This document shows, one piece after another, positions 34,244 through 42,835 of a stretch of 64,000 nucleotides of DNA (the stretch's first letter is position 1; each line of letters begins with the position of its first letter). Made by a program: the position numbers and the translations under genes. Under the pieces are notes generated by a model. The model had not been told where the DNA came from. It searched no databases and worked only from the letters and a program-made list of their open reading frames with translations. The DNA is from Collinsella tanakaei YIT 12063 (GTDB lineage Bacteria; Actinomycetota; Coriobacteriia; Coriobacteriales; Coriobacteriaceae), in assembly GCF_000225705.1 (NCBI RefSeq), contig NZ_JH126470.1:62001-126000 (forward strand). Reading direction: 5' to 3'.

Positions 34244-34462
34244 GCGCGGAAAGGGAAGGTCGGCACAAGGGGCTTTCGACGTCTCTTGCGGCGTATTGGC
34301 GGCGACGTCGCCCCGTGAGTATTGCGTGTTACCGCGCGGTGACTATAAAATTCATGCTTTCGCAGCTCGCGCATTCGGTATATCATTTCCAGCGTCTGTT
34401 TCTACAGGGTCACCGATCCGCCGCGACCGAGCGACCGAGCGCATATTCGATAGGAGTCTCGC

Positions 34463-35269
34463 ATGTCCGGACACTCTAAATGGGCAACAACCAAGCATCG
34501 TAAGGGCGCACAGGACGCCAAGCGTTCCGCCCTGTTCTCCAAGCTGAGCCGTAACATCACCGTTGCCGCCCGCCTTGGTAACGACCCCAACCCCGACAAC
34601 AACGCCTCCCTGGCCGCCGCCGTCGCCAAGGCCAAGGCTCAGTCCATGCCCAAGGACAAGATCAAGGCCGCTATCGACAAGGCTTTTGGCTCGGGTGCCG
34701 ATGCCGCCGTGTACGAGAACATCGTGTACGAGGGCTATGGCCCCGCAGGTGTCGCCGTGTACGTCGAGTGCCTGACCGACAACCGCAACCGCACCGCTGC
34801 CGACGTCCGCTCCGCGTTCTCCCACGCTGGCGGCAACCTGGGCACCACCGGTTCCGTCGCCTTCCAGTTTGAGCGCAAGGGCCAGGTTGTGGTCTCCAAG
34901 GAGATCCTCGATCCCAACGCCAAGAAGGAAACCATGATGGCCAACGGCGCCGCGGGCGATGAGGAAGAGTTCATGATGGCTATCGCCGAGGCCGGCGGCG
35001 ACGATTACGAGGACGCCGGCGAGGAGTGGGTTGTCTGGACCGCCGCTGGCGACCTGATGGCCGTTTCCAAGGCCATCGAGGCCCAGGGCATCGAGGTCAA
35101 GGGCGCCGAGCTCACCATGGTTCCCACCACCCCCACCGCCGTTTCCGGCACCGACGCCAAGAAGGTCCAGCGCCTGATCGACCGTCTCGAGGAGCTCGAC
35201 GACGTCCAGGACGTGTACTCCACCATGGACATGACCGACGAGGTCATCGCCGCCCTCGAGGAGGAGTAG
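34463..35269 (+). CDS. yebC: YebC/PmpR-family regulatory protein
   Basis: A 268-residue protein. The start MSGHSKWATTKHRKGAQDAK is the hallmark of YebC/TACO1, and the stretch YGPAGVAVYVECLTDNRNRT is highly conserved. Members act as transcription regulators, and recent work on the family also gives them a role in helping ribosomes through proline stretches. The C-terminal half is acidic with three sub-domains of normal length. The slight length excess (268 against about 245) is in an Ala/Glu-rich insert near residue 165. The ATG at 34463 follows TAGGAGTCTCGC. No ruvC is seen after it, unlike in many bacteria. Confidence 0.95.
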   Translation: MSGHSKWATTKHRKGAQDAKRSALFSKLSRNITVAARLGNDPNPDNNASLAAAVAKAKAQSMPKDKIKAAIDKAFGSGADAAVYENIVYEGYGPAGVAVYVECLTDNRNRTAADVRSAFSHAGGNLGTTGSVAFQFERKGQVVVSKEILDPNAKKETMMANGAAGDEEEFMMAIAEAGGDDYEDAGEEWVVWTAAGDLMAVSKAIEAQGIEVKGAELTMVPTTPTAVSGTDAKKVQRLIDRLEELDDVQDVYSTMDMTDEVIAALEEE

Positions 35270-35311
35270 GAACTTTTTAGACCCTTAGGGTTTCATTAAG
35301 AAGACTGCCTG

Positions 35312-35350
35312 CGAGCCGGGCCCGCCAACGCGTCGGGTCCGGCTCGTTTT
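35312..35350 (+). terminator. terminator of yebC
   Basis: A 13-bp stem (CGAGCCGGGCCCG with CGGGTCCGGCTCG, one G-U), nine-base loop, then TTTT. It stands 43 bases after the stop. Confidence 0.9.
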
Positions 35351-35531
35351 ATAATCGTTTTTGTACCCGCGCCCCGTGCTCGCCGCAGCGCGTGCCCGTC
35401 TGCCGTGCGCCGCCATGCGGATGCATCGTCCACGGCATAGCGGGGTACAAGGTACTAATCTGCGCGCGGTGCAGGTCTTTGTCCGCAACGCGCATTCGAT
35501 AGTTCTACTCGTCCATATGAGGGGAGGCGGT

Positions 35532-36065
35532 ATGGGTAGGTTTAAAAAGCTCTGTACCGTGGTGTACCTGCTTTCCTGCGTTGTCGCGCTGGGCACCTTC
35601 GCCGCTTCGCTGTTTGGCCCCGCTGCCGGCCGTGTGGAGGCGTTGCTTGATAAGCCCGCCTTTCGCATCGTGCTGGCCGTATGCCTGGTTATCTGCGCGC
35701 TGCAGGCTCTGTGGGTGCTGTTGCGCGTGATTATTGAGCGCCCTGAGCCCGATTGCGTGCGCATCGATGCCGCGGGGGAGGTTCAGGTGACGTTGACCGC
35801 CATCGAGTCCGTGGCGCGCGCCGCCGCGCGCGAGGAGGACGTGCTGGTCGAGGAGGTGCGCGGCCGCATTACGGGCAGGGACTCTTCCGGCGTCCGCGTG
35901 GCCATCGACGCCATCGCCTTGACGGAGACGGGTTTGGACGATGCGGCCCAGCGCATGCGCCAGCGCGTTGAGGCGGCGCTTGAAACCATGTTGGGAACGC
36001 CCGCGGCATCGGTGCGCGTGCGCTTTCTTCCCAGTAAGACCACTACCGTGACCAGGGAGGTTTAA
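35532..36065 (+). CDS. amaP: AmaP-type membrane anchor of Asp23
   Basis: A 177-residue protein with two N-terminal membrane segments (TVVYLLSCVVALGTFAASLF and IVLAVCLVICALQALWVLL) and a C-terminal Asp23-like domain (VQVTLTAIESVARAAAREED to the end). In Staphylococcus AmaP ties Asp23 to the membrane. I chose ATG 35532, right after GGGGAGGCGGT; the open frame runs back to 35361. It begins a three-gene unit with DUF2273 and Asp23 proteins. A CTCGTCC word lies just upstream (35506). Confidence 0.85.
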   Translation: MGRFKKLCTVVYLLSCVVALGTFAASLFGPAAGRVEALLDKPAFRIVLAVCLVICALQALWVLLRVIIERPEPDCVRIDAAGEVQVTLTAIESVARAAAREEDVLVEEVRGRITGRDSSGVRVAIDAIALTETGLDDAAQRMRQRVEAALETMLGTPAASVRVRFLPSKTTTVTREV

Positions 36066-36067
36066 CG

Positions 36068-36442
36068 GTGAGCGATAGCAAGAGTACCGGTCGCGGCCCT
36101 CGCGCCGTGATTGAGCAGGAGCCCGAGTGGGCGCATGCGGATGAGCGCGCAGCCGAGCGCGAAGCCGGGGACCATGCCTCGTCCAAGAGTTTTCAGGATG
36201 CGACCATTGGATTTTTCACCGGGGTGGGCCGTCGCGCTTGGCGCTATGCCGACGCGCACCCGCATACCGTGCTGTACGGATGCATTGGCTTGGTGCTCGC
36301 CGTGTTGATCTTGTGGCTGGGCCTGTGGGACACCATCGTCATCGCGATCTTTGTTGGCGTCGGTGCGGCGATGGGCCAGGTACGCGACGGCGACGGCGGC
36401 ATCTACCGCTTCTTCAACCGTCTGTTTGGCGGTAGGCGCTAG
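36068..36442 (+). CDS. DUF2273 small membrane protein
   Basis: A 124-residue protein: about 75 acidic and polar residues, then two membrane segments (TVLYGCIGLVLAVLILWLGL and TIVIAIFVGVGAAMG) ending in GQVRDGDGGIYRFFNRLF. The last part matches DUF2273, which always travels with Asp23/AmaP. The GTG at 36068 is three bases after the amaP stop and follows AGGGAGGTTTAACG, within amaP. Confidence 0.85.
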   Translation: MSDSKSTGRGPRAVIEQEPEWAHADERAAEREAGDHASSKSFQDATIGFFTGVGRRAWRYADAHPHTVLYGCIGLVLAVLILWLGLWDTIVIAIFVGVGAAMGQVRDGDGGIYRFFNRLFGGRR

Positions 36443-36541
36443 CGGCGACGCACGTTGGCGGCACCGGAGTCCACGGCACGCAAACCATGCTCGCAAGGCA
36501 AGATTTTGAGGCTTGATCAAGCTTGAAAGGGGATAGGCATC

Positions 36542-37090
36542 ATGGCGGAAAAGGAAGTTATCGAGATGGCCGATGGGGCAAGCGAGGTCTCCACGGAGCA
36601 GACGCCCGCCCAGGATTTCGCGGCCAAGCTCAATGAGGATGATACCGTTGAGGCCGAGGGCGATGCCGAGGTGGAGGGCGAAGAGGACGAGCTCGATACG
36701 GATGATTCGCTGACCTATTCCAACGGCGTGATCGAGAAGATTGTAGCGCTGGCGACGCGCGAGGTGCCGCATGTGCTGGGCATGAAGGGCAACCTGATGC
36801 ACTTTGTGCAGGAGCAGTTTGGTGCGGAGAACCTCACCAAGGGCGTAACCGTTGAGGTTACGGACGATAACCGCGTTGTGGTGAACATCTCCGTCATCAT
36901 CGAGTACGGCGCCTACGCCCCGGATATCTTCGACGACGTGAAGACCCGCGTGACCGAGCGCCTGGCCGCGATGACCGGCCTCGAAGTCGCGGGCATCAAC
37001 CTGCGCATCGACGACGTGGTGACGCCGGAGGAGTACGCGGAGCGCCAGAAGCACCTGATCGACAATCTCAAAGCGGACGACGAAGACTAA
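36542..37090 (+). CDS. Asp23/Gls24 envelope stress protein
   Basis: A 182-residue protein. A 60-residue acidic head precedes the Asp23 domain: YSNGVIEKIVALATREVPHV then VEVTDDNRVVVNISVIIEYG, and LEVAGINLRIDDVVTPEE at the end. Family members line the membrane and respond to alkaline or cell-wall stress. The ATG at 36542 follows GAAAGGGGATAGGCATC. It is the third gene of the AmaP unit, with a terminator after it. Confidence 0.9.
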   Translation: MAEKEVIEMADGASEVSTEQTPAQDFAAKLNEDDTVEAEGDAEVEGEEDELDTDDSLTYSNGVIEKIVALATREVPHVLGMKGNLMHFVQEQFGAENLTKGVTVEVTDDNRVVVNISVIIEYGAYAPDIFDDVKTRVTERLAAMTGLEVAGINLRIDDVVTPEEYAERQKHLIDNLKADDED

Positions 37091-37167
37091 GTCTGGTCTG
37101 GTGGCTCCCATTGGAAGCCGTGCATCTCTATCCGCTTTGCGGAAGCGCGGTTCTATCTGTCATTTTT

Positions 37168-37195
37168 GCCCGGGTCTCCTGGCTCGGGCTTTCTT
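37168..37195 (+). terminator. terminator of the AmaP-Asp23 unit
   Basis: An 8-bp stem (GCCCGGGT with GGCTCGGGC, including G-U pairs) around a six-base loop, then TTTCTT. It stands 77 bases after the Asp23 gene. Confidence 0.7.
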
Positions 37196-37295
37196 ATGCG
37201 AGCGGGGAGGGCGGACGGGCGTGCCCCGCTGCCGGCGCCAGCGCCCCGCGCCGTTGCTTGCGACGTTCACGAATCGGTAACAGTGCGATAAAGGG

Positions 37296-37325
37296 TTGCG
37301 CCTGCAAATGCTACCGTGCTATTCT
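37296..37325 (+). promoter_or_regulatory. promoter of the met leader and metNIQ, predicting a leaderless mRNA
   Basis: TTGCGC (37296-37301) and TATTCT (37320-37325) are 18 bases apart. The ATG of the Met-rich leader starts 8 bases after the -10, so transcription should begin at or next to the ATG. No ribosome binding site precedes that ATG. The -10 is part of the 11-base word TATTCTCGTCC that also occurs at 8422 and 52939. Confidence 0.55.
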
Positions 37326-37332
37326 CGTCCGC

Positions 37333-37446
37333 ATGATTACTTACGCTGAACATATCACGATGATGATGGTCATGGAGATGCCCTCGCCCGGGCACTTTGC
37401 CATGCCGCGCGATAGCCGGCGTGGGGAGACCGGGCGCCTCGATTAG
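37333..37446 (+). CDS. methionine-rich leader peptide (putative)
   Basis: A 37-codon frame: MITYAEHITMMMVMEMPSPG then HFAMPRDSRRGETGRLD. Seven of the first 24 residues are Met, with MMMVMEM (codons 10-16) clustered. It lies 64 bases before metN, whose product imports methionine. It has no ribosome binding site but sits at the predicted transcription start, which fits a leaderless mRNA. Downstream RNA can fold in two mutually exclusive ways, as expected of an attenuator. The small size, Met clustering and the place together are the evidence; no homologue is known to me. Confidence 0.65.
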   Translation: MITYAEHITMMMVMEMPSPGHFAMPRDSRRGETGRLD

Positions 37447-37478
37447 GCCGTCTCCGGCGGGAGACGGTCCGTCTTCTC
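37423..37478 (+). promoter_or_regulatory. putative attenuator of metNIQ
   Basis: Segment A (GGAGAC, 37425-37430, inside the leader gene) can pair with B (GTCTCC, 37450-37455), helped by GCCT/AGGC inside. B can instead pair with C: CCGTCTCC (37448-37455), loop GGCG, GGAGACGG (37460-37467), a perfect 8-bp stem followed by TCCGTCTTCTC. A ribosome stalled at the Met codons leaves A free to hold B, so C is unpaired. A ribosome that reaches the stop covers A and lets B:C form. The T-run is poor, so termination or blocked translation of metN are both possible. Confidence 0.5.
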
Positions 37479-37509
37479 ATACAACCAATCATCGAGCGGA
37501 GTTTCACTC

Positions 37510-38406
37510 GTGATCAGCATCCAACATGTTTCCAAAACCTATGACGTTCCTAAAAAGGCCGCGCGCAGGGCTCGCGGTAAGTCTGCGGGCATCGACACCA
37601 GCTACGCGGCATCCGTGAGCGGCAATGCCGTCCTTGCGGGGGCGGCAGTGTCCCAGGCTGCAGCCGAGGTCGCCGATGCCCTGCGTCCCGCGGTGCGCGA
37701 CGGCGTGGTGTATGCGCTGGACGATATCAACATCGAGATCGCCGACGGCGATATCTTCGGCATCATTGGCATGAGCGGCGCGGGCAAGTCCACCTTGGTG
37801 CGCACCATCAACTTGCTGGAACGCCCCACGTCCGGTCGCATTGTGGTCGACGGGCAGGATGTCACCGACCTTGCCGGAAGCGCGCTGCGTGCGTATCGCC
37901 GCCGCGTCGCCATGATTTTCCAGAACTTTGGCCTGCTTGCCCAGAAGACGGTAATCGATAACGTGTGCTTCCCGTATCTCGCGGCAAACGGCAAGGTGAC
38001 GGAGGCGAACCGTGTCCACGCCCTGGAGCTGCTCGATCGCGTTGGTCTTGCTGAGAAGGCGCATTCTTATCCCAGCCAGCTTTCCGGCGGCCAGCAGCAG
38101 CGCGTCGCCATTGCCCGCGCCCTTGCCTGCGAGCCGGAAGTCATTCTCTGCGATGAAGCCACCTCTGCGCTGGATCCCAAGAGTACCAATACCATCTTGA
38201 AGCTTCTGAGGGACATCAACCAAGAGACCGGCGTCACCTTGGTGGTCATCACCCACTCTATGGACGTTGTCCAAAAGATCTGCAAGAACGTAGCCGTGTT
38301 GGACTCCGGCCGCGTGGTGGAGACCGGCGAGGTCGCTCGCGTCTTTGCCGAGCCCGCTGCCGAGGCTACGCGCGTTTTGCTTGGAAAGGTGGACTGGGAT
38401 GCTTAA
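37510..38406 (+). CDS. metN: methionine ABC transporter ATPase MetN, without the regulatory domain
   Basis: A 298-residue ATPase for D/L-methionine import with MetI and MetQ. Seen: Walker A GMSGAGKS at 87-94, Q-loop FQNFGL, signature LSGGQQQR (about 193-200), Walker [13 protein letters not shown] and the switch His in VVITHSMDV. Two oddities: residues about 13-65 ([13 protein letters not shown] through an Ala-rich stretch) are inserted between the first two strands, so Walker A is about 45 residues later than usual; and the protein ends after the ABC domain, with no C-terminal NIL/ACT-like domain that lets methionine inhibit the E. coli transporter. The GTG at 37510 follows GAGCGGAGTTTCACTC. 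It overlaps metI by eight bases. Confidence 0.93.
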   Translation: MISIQHVSKTYDVPKKAARRARGKSAGIDTSYAASVSGNAVLAGAAVSQAAAEVADALRPAVRDGVVYALDDINIEIADGDIFGIIGMSGAGKSTLVRTINLLERPTSGRIVVDGQDVTDLAGSALRAYRRRVAMIFQNFGLLAQKTVIDNVCFPYLAANGKVTEANRVHALELLDRVGLAEKAHSYPSQLSGGQQQRVAIARALACEPEVILCDEATSALDPKSTNTILKLLRDINQETGVTLVVITHSMDVVQKICKNVAVLDSGRVVETGEVARVFAEPAAEATRVLLGKVDWDA

Positions 38407-39064
38407 CGAATTTCTGGCCAACTTCTCCGGATTGCTCGCCCAAGGTACCCTCGACACCCTGGTGATGGTCTTTGTCTCGACCGCTATCGCCTATGTTTTT
38501 GGTACCGCATTGGGCGTGGTGCTGCATCTAACCGCTGCGAGCGGCCTGCGACCCATGCCCGTTCTTAACGCGGTCTTGGGCTGGGTGGTCAATATTGGCC
38601 GCTCGCTGCCGTTTATCATTCTGCTTATCGCGCTTATGCCGTGGACTGCGGCGATTGTGGGCGTCTCCACCGGCGTTCGCGGCGTTATTCCGCCCTTGGT
38701 GGTCGCCACAGCTCCCTTTGTCGCCCGCATGATCGAGCAGTCTTTGGCCGAGGTTTCGCATGACGCCGTAGAGGCCGCCGAGGCATGTGGAGCGTCCGTG
38801 CCGCGCATCGTCTTCTCCGCCCTCCTTCCTGAGGCGCTGCCCTCCATTGTGCGCGGAGTCGCGGTCACTTTGATCGCCGTGCTGGGCTACACCGCCATCG
38901 CCGGCGCCGTGGGTGCGGGTGGACTTGGCGATATCGCTATCCGCTACGGTTACTACCGCTACGAGAACGAGGTCATGATCGTCACGGTGGTGTTGCTGAT
39001 CATTCTCGTCCAGCTTATCCAGACCGTGTGCAATTTCATCGCACGCAAGGTGGACCATCGCTAG
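38399..39064 (+). CDS. metI: methionine ABC transporter permease MetI
   Basis: A 221-residue permease with five membrane segments. Seen: [20 protein letters not shown] and [20 protein letters not shown], then [21 protein letters not shown] with the ATPase-contact EAA-like loop, and [21 protein letters not shown] chose ATG 38399, which overlaps the metN stop by eight bases and follows GGAAAGGTGGACTGGG. It is part of metNIQ. Confidence 0.95.
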   Translation: MLNEFLANFSGLLAQGTLDTLVMVFVSTAIAYVFGTALGVVLHLTAASGLRPMPVLNAVLGWVVNIGRSLPFIILLIALMPWTAAIVGVSTGVRGVIPPLVVATAPFVARMIEQSLAEVSHDAVEAAEACGASVPRIVFSALLPEALPSIVRGVAVTLIAVLGYTAIAGAVGAGGLGDIAIRYGYYRYENEVMIVTVVLLIILVQLIQTVCNFIARKVDHR

Positions 39065-39234
39065 ATTGGGCTGCACGTAAGCGGGCATGCCTGCTGGCTT
39101 GGCATAAATCGCGCTTCTTTTGAAGGGTCGCGCGTCCATGCGGCCCCTACCTGTTCTATACGATTTCTGCTGAATCGCGCATCTAAGGCGCATTTCGCAC
39201 CGTTTTCAACATCGATTTTGAAAGGGGTTATCCC

Positions 39235-40125
39235 ATGGCTACATTTACTGGCAACCATAGCGATCGTTTCGACGCCGCCGTCTCTCGCCGCTTTGTCCTC
39301 AAGGCTGGGTTTGCCGGCCTTGGCGCCGTCGCCCTGGGCGGCCTTACCGCTTGCGGCGCAGGCGATGCCAGCGGTTCCGGCGCTGTCGAGGCGTCCAAGA
39401 AGCTCACCGTTGCCGCCAGCCCCGCGCCCCACGCGGAGATCCTCAATTCCTTTGCCGCGTCCAAGCTTAAGGAAGAAGGCATCGAGCTGGTGGTTAAGGA
39501 GTATACGGATTACATCCTGCCCAACAAGGACACCACGTCCGGCTCGGTCGACGCCAACTACTTCCAGCACATCAACTACCTTGAGAACTACAACAAGGAG
39601 AACGGCACCGATCTTATCTCCGTGGGCTCCATCCACTACGAGCCCATGGCCGTCTACGCCGGCAAGTCTTCTGACCTCGCCGCCATAGCGGACGGCGCCA
39701 CCATCGCGGTTCCCAACGATCCCACCAACGAGGGCCGCGCGCTGCTGCTGCTCCAGGACCAGGGCCTGATCACCCTCAAGGACCCCACCAACCTGGAGGC
39801 CACGCCCAACGACATCGCCGAGAACCCGCACGGCATCGTCTTCCAGGAGCTCGAGGCGGCCGCGGTGCCGCGCGCCCTCGAGTCCGTTGACTTCGCCGTC
39901 ATCAACGGCAACTACGCCATCGAGGCCGGTTACCACGTCAAGGACGCCCTGGTGCATGAGGAGACCGGCTCCACCACGGTCGAGCAGTACGCCAACATCG
40001 TCTGCACCACACCGGAGAAGGAGGAGGACGAGAACATCCAGGCGCTGGTCAAGGTCCTGCAGTCCGACGACTTCAAGGCGTATCTGGAAGAGAGCTACGG
40101 TCAGGACGTTCTTCCTGCCTTCTAA
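39235..40125 (+). CDS. metQ: methionine-binding lipoprotein MetQ
   Basis: A 296-residue lipoprotein of the NlpA/MetQ family. The signal peptide has Arg18-Arg19, a hydrophobic core and lipobox LTAC with Cys40. The mature part starts with a flexible linker and has VAASPAPHAEILNSFAASKL, then VDANYFQHINYLENYN, typical of MetQ, where the Gln/His and Tyr side chains hold methionine. The ATG at 39235 follows AAAGGGGTTATCCC. The gap from metI (170 bases) holds no terminator that I can see, so it is in the operon. Confidence 0.95.
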   Translation: MATFTGNHSDRFDAAVSRRFVLKAGFAGLGAVALGGLTACGAGDASGSGAVEASKKLTVAASPAPHAEILNSFAASKLKEEGIELVVKEYTDYILPNKDTTSGSVDANYFQHINYLENYNKENGTDLISVGSIHYEPMAVYAGKSSDLAAIADGATIAVPNDPTNEGRALLLLQDQGLITLKDPTNLEATPNDIAENPHGIVFQELEAAAVPRALESVDFAVINGNYAIEAGYHVKDALVHEETGSTTVEQYANIVCTTPEKEEDENIQALVKVLQSDDFKAYLEESYGQDVLPAF

Positions 40126-40140
40126 TCAACAATAGGGGAG

Positions 40141-40181
40141 TAGCGCCCGGCATCGTCGTTGAAGAGCGGTGCCGGGCGCTA
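40141..40181 (+). terminator. hairpin after metQ
   Basis: A perfect 12-bp stem (TAGCGCCCGGCA with TGCCGGGCGCTA) with a 17-base loop, 15 bases after the stop. T-run absent. Confidence 0.65.
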
Positions 40182-40461
40182 TGTATGAGGATGAGAACAG
40201 TAGGTCGAGAACCACGGCGGGTCTCCGTCCGATTGTCCCGGTTGGGCAAGGGCCTGCCAAAGTTATGGAATCGCCTGCACAGAATAACTTTTTGTAGCGT
40301 TCTTTACGCAAAGGGCGTATAGTAACGAATGTTTTGTCGGCTCCTGCCGTCAAATCGTCATGCCGCGAACAGCCAGATGCGGCGTGATGTATACGTCAGG
40401 AGGCACGAGGACAACCCGCAGTGGCCAAGCCCCGTGCTTAAAACCCCATGAAGGAGTGAAA
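40182..40461 (+). promoter_or_regulatory. leader region of the ribosomal protein operon
   Basis: No gene is seen here. TATAGT at 40318-40323 is a good -10 candidate; the best -35 upstream is unclear. The 139 bases from there to rplE form the leader. rplN and rplX, which precede rplE in most bacteria, are absent from this part of the genome, and no fragment of them was found. Confidence 0.5.
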
Positions 40462-41019
40462 ATGGCTGAAGAGAAGTATGTCCCGCGTCTGAAGACCAAG
40501 TACAACGACGAGGTCAAGCAGCTTATGCAGGACAAGTTCCAGTACAAGAACGTCATGGAGATCCCCAAGTTCGAGAAGATCGTCGTCAACATGGGTGTTG
40601 GCGAGGCCGCTACGGACTCCAAGGCTATCGACGGCGCCGTCCGCGACCTGCGCGTCATCACCGGCCAGCAGCCCATGGTGACCCGCGCCCGCAAGTCCAT
40701 CGCATCCTTCCGCCTGCGTGCCGGTATGCCCATCGGTGCCAAAGTCACCCTGCGCGGCGACCGCATGTGGGAGTTCTTCGATCGTCTGACCTCCGTCGCG
40801 ATCCCCCGTATCCGCGACTTCCGCGGCATTTCCGCCAAGTCCTTCGACGGCCGTGGCAACTTCTCCATGGGCGTTACCGAGCAGCTTATCTTCCCCGAGG
40901 TTGACTTCGACTCCGTCGATCACACCCGTGGTATGGATATCACCATCGTCACCACCGCCAAGACCGATGAAGAGGCCAAGGCCCTTCTGGACGCCTTCGG
41001 CTTCCCGTTCAAGAAATAG
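40462..41019 (+). CDS. rplE: 50S ribosomal protein L5
   Basis: 185 residues. Seen: the uL5 blocks [26 protein letters not shown] and [19 protein letters not shown], then [20 protein letters not shown]. It binds 5S rRNA. The ATG at 40462 follows AAGGAGTGAAA; the open frame upstream is chance. It is the first gene of the cluster, which is unusual because rplN and rplX normally precede it. Confidence 0.98.
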   Translation: MAEEKYVPRLKTKYNDEVKQLMQDKFQYKNVMEIPKFEKIVVNMGVGEAATDSKAIDGAVRDLRVITGQQPMVTRARKSIASFRLRAGMPIGAKVTLRGDRMWEFFDRLTSVAIPRIRDFRGISAKSFDGRGNFSMGVTEQLIFPEVDFDSVDHTRGMDITIVTTAKTDEEAKALLDAFGFPFKK

Positions 41020-41106
41020 GTTCTAATGTTCCGGGTCGCGGGCGGTGCGCGAAGAGCACGTGCCGCCCGTCCGGAATGAACAATACTCAATGTGAGGAGG
41101 AAATAA

Positions 41107-41292
41107 GTGGCTAAGACATCGATGATCGTCAAGTGCAATCGCGAGCCGAAGTTCTCGACGCGCAAGTACAGCCGTTGCCAGCGTTGCGGCCGTCCGCATT
41201 CGGTCTACCGCAAGTTCGGCATCTGCCGTGTCTGCTTCCGCGAGCTGGCACTGAAGGGCGAGCTTCCCGGCATCAAGAAGGCCAGCTGGTAA
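41107..41292 (+). CDS. rpsN: 30S ribosomal protein S14, zinc type
   Basis: 61 residues. The two pairs CQRCGR and CRVCFREL make the zinc ribbon of the type-Z uS14, the actinobacterial and Firmicute form. GTG start at 41107 after GAGGAGGAAATAA. Confidence 0.97.
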   Translation: MAKTSMIVKCNREPKFSTRKYSRCQRCGRPHSVYRKFGICRVCFRELALKGELPGIKKASW

Positions 41293-41418
41293 GTCACTGC
41301 CAGCGCGCGCGGACGAACGACTCGTCCGTTCGCACGGAAGAACGTGCTGTCCTGGCTTGTTCGCTAAGGGCGAAGAAGGACCGCAGCACGTGTTCATCAA
41401 GAACGAAGGAGAATCTGC

Positions 41419-41817
41419 ATGAACGTCACAGACTCGATCGCAGACATGCTTACTCGCATTCGCAATGCGAACTCTGCGAACAAGGCTGAGGTCTCGATGC
41501 CGAGCAGCAAGAAGCTCGTCGAGATCGCTCGCGTTATCTGCGAGGAGGGTTACGTCGAGAGCTATTACGTCGAGGACACCGCTCCGGCCAAGACCCTGCA
41601 CATCACGCTCAAGTACGGCCGCAAGAAGGCCAAGGTCATCAACGGCATCAAGCGCATTTCCAAGCCCGGTCTGCGCAAGTACGCCGGCGCCAAGGACCTT
41701 CCCCGCGTTCGCGGCGGCCTCGGCACTGCAATCATTTCCACCAGCCAGGGTGTTATGACCGACCGCGATGCCCGTAAGCTCGGCATCGGCGGCGAGGTCA
41801 TCGCATTCGTTTGGTAA
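41419..41817 (+). CDS. rpsH: 30S ribosomal protein S8
   Basis: 132 residues. Seen: N-terminal [17 protein letters not shown], the central [18 protein letters not shown], and C-terminal [16 protein letters not shown]. It binds 16S rRNA helix 21 and, in E. coli, represses the spc operon. The ATG at 41419 follows GAAGGAGAATCTGC. Confidence 0.98.
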   Translation: MNVTDSIADMLTRIRNANSANKAEVSMPSSKKLVEIARVICEEGYVESYYVEDTAPAKTLHITLKYGRKKAKVINGIKRISKPGLRKYAGAKDLPRVRGGLGTAIISTSQGVMTDRDARKLGIGGEVIAFVW

Positions 41818-41851
41818 ATCGCTTCGGCGTGTAGAAGGAAAGGAGACCACC

Positions 41852-42388
41852 GTGTCTCGTATCGGTAGGAAGCCTGTCCAGATTCCCGCTGGAGTCGAAG
41901 TGACAGTCAATGGCAACACCTGCGTCGTCAAGGGCCCCAAGGGCACCCTTCAGCAGGATTTCCATGAGAACATCACCGTGACCGTTGAGGAGAACGAGGT
42001 CATCGTTGACCGTGCCAACGACGAGCGCGAGTCCCGCGCCCAGCACGGCCTGACCCGCGCCCTCATCCAGAACATGGTCACCGGCGTTTCCGAGGGCTTC
42101 ACCAAGTCCCTCGAGCTCGCTGGCGTTGGCTACCGTGTTCAGCTCAAGGGTACCTCCCTTGATTTCTCCCTTGGTTACTCTCACCCGGTCGTCGTCGAGG
42201 CTCCCGTGGGCATCACCTTCGAGGTTCCCGACAACACCCACATCAACGTCAAGGGCATCAACAAGCAGCAGGTCGGCCAGATCGCCGCTGAGATCCGTGC
42301 GAAGCGTCCGCCCGAGCCTTACAAGGGCAAGGGTATCCACTACGTTGGCGAGCACATCCGCCGCAAGCTCGGCAAGGCCGCTAAGTAG
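41852..42388 (+). CDS. rplF: 50S ribosomal protein L6
   Basis: 178 residues, two similar uL6 domains. Seen: [16 protein letters not shown] and C-terminal [20 protein letters not shown]. The GTG at 41852 follows AAAGGAGACCACC; the longer frame from 41768 runs into rpsH and is not real. Confidence 0.98.
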   Translation: MSRIGRKPVQIPAGVEVTVNGNTCVVKGPKGTLQQDFHENITVTVEENEVIVDRANDERESRAQHGLTRALIQNMVTGVSEGFTKSLELAGVGYRVQLKGTSLDFSLGYSHPVVVEAPVGITFEVPDNTHINVKGINKQQVGQIAAEIRAKRPPEPYKGKGIHYVGEHIRRKLGKAAK

Positions 42389-42459
42389 TAACGCGTTTAC
42401 CTCGCACATAAGACCAGCACCCCGTTAGGTGTTGGCATGACTTCTTAAGGAGTTTCAGC

Positions 42460-42822
42460 ATGAACAAGAACAAGGCGAAGCAGGCAGGCCTCAAGCGCCG
42501 TCAGCGTCGCGTTCGCGGCAAGATCTTCGGCACCCCCGAGCGTCCGCGTCTGCGCGTCGTTCGCACCAATGCGAACATCTACGCCATGATCGTTAACGAT
42601 AACGAGGGCAAGACCCTGGTTTCCGCTTCCACTCTTGAGGCCGAGTTCAAGGGCACCAAGACTGGTAACAAGGATGCTGCCGAGAAGGTCGGCGAGCTCG
42701 TTGGCAAGCGCGCCATCGAGGCTGGCATCACCCAGGTCACCTTCGACCGCGGTGGCCGCATCTATCACGGTCGCGTCAAGGCCCTGGCTGACGGTGCTCG
42801 TGCCGCCGGCCTGGTCTTCTAG
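42460..42822 (+). CDS. rplR: 50S ribosomal protein L18
   Basis: 120 residues. Basic head ([20 protein letters not shown]), then [20 protein letters not shown] and [20 protein letters not shown]. It binds 5S rRNA with L5. The ATG at 42460 follows AAGGAGTTTCAGC. Confidence 0.98.
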   Translation: MNKNKAKQAGLKRRQRRVRGKIFGTPERPRLRVVRTNANIYAMIVNDNEGKTLVSASTLEAEFKGTKTGNKDAAEKVGELVGKRAIEAGITQVTFDRGGRIYHGRVKALADGARAAGLVF

Positions 42823-42835
42823 GAGGTATTAAGCA

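Noticed and set aside
37091-37509. SAM riboswitch before metNIQ
   Set aside because: No S-box or other SAM riboswitch core could be recognised by eye; the leader peptide explains the region better.
40182-40461. hidden rplX or rplN in front of rplE
   Set aside because: No frame in this interval shows L24 or L14 motifs.
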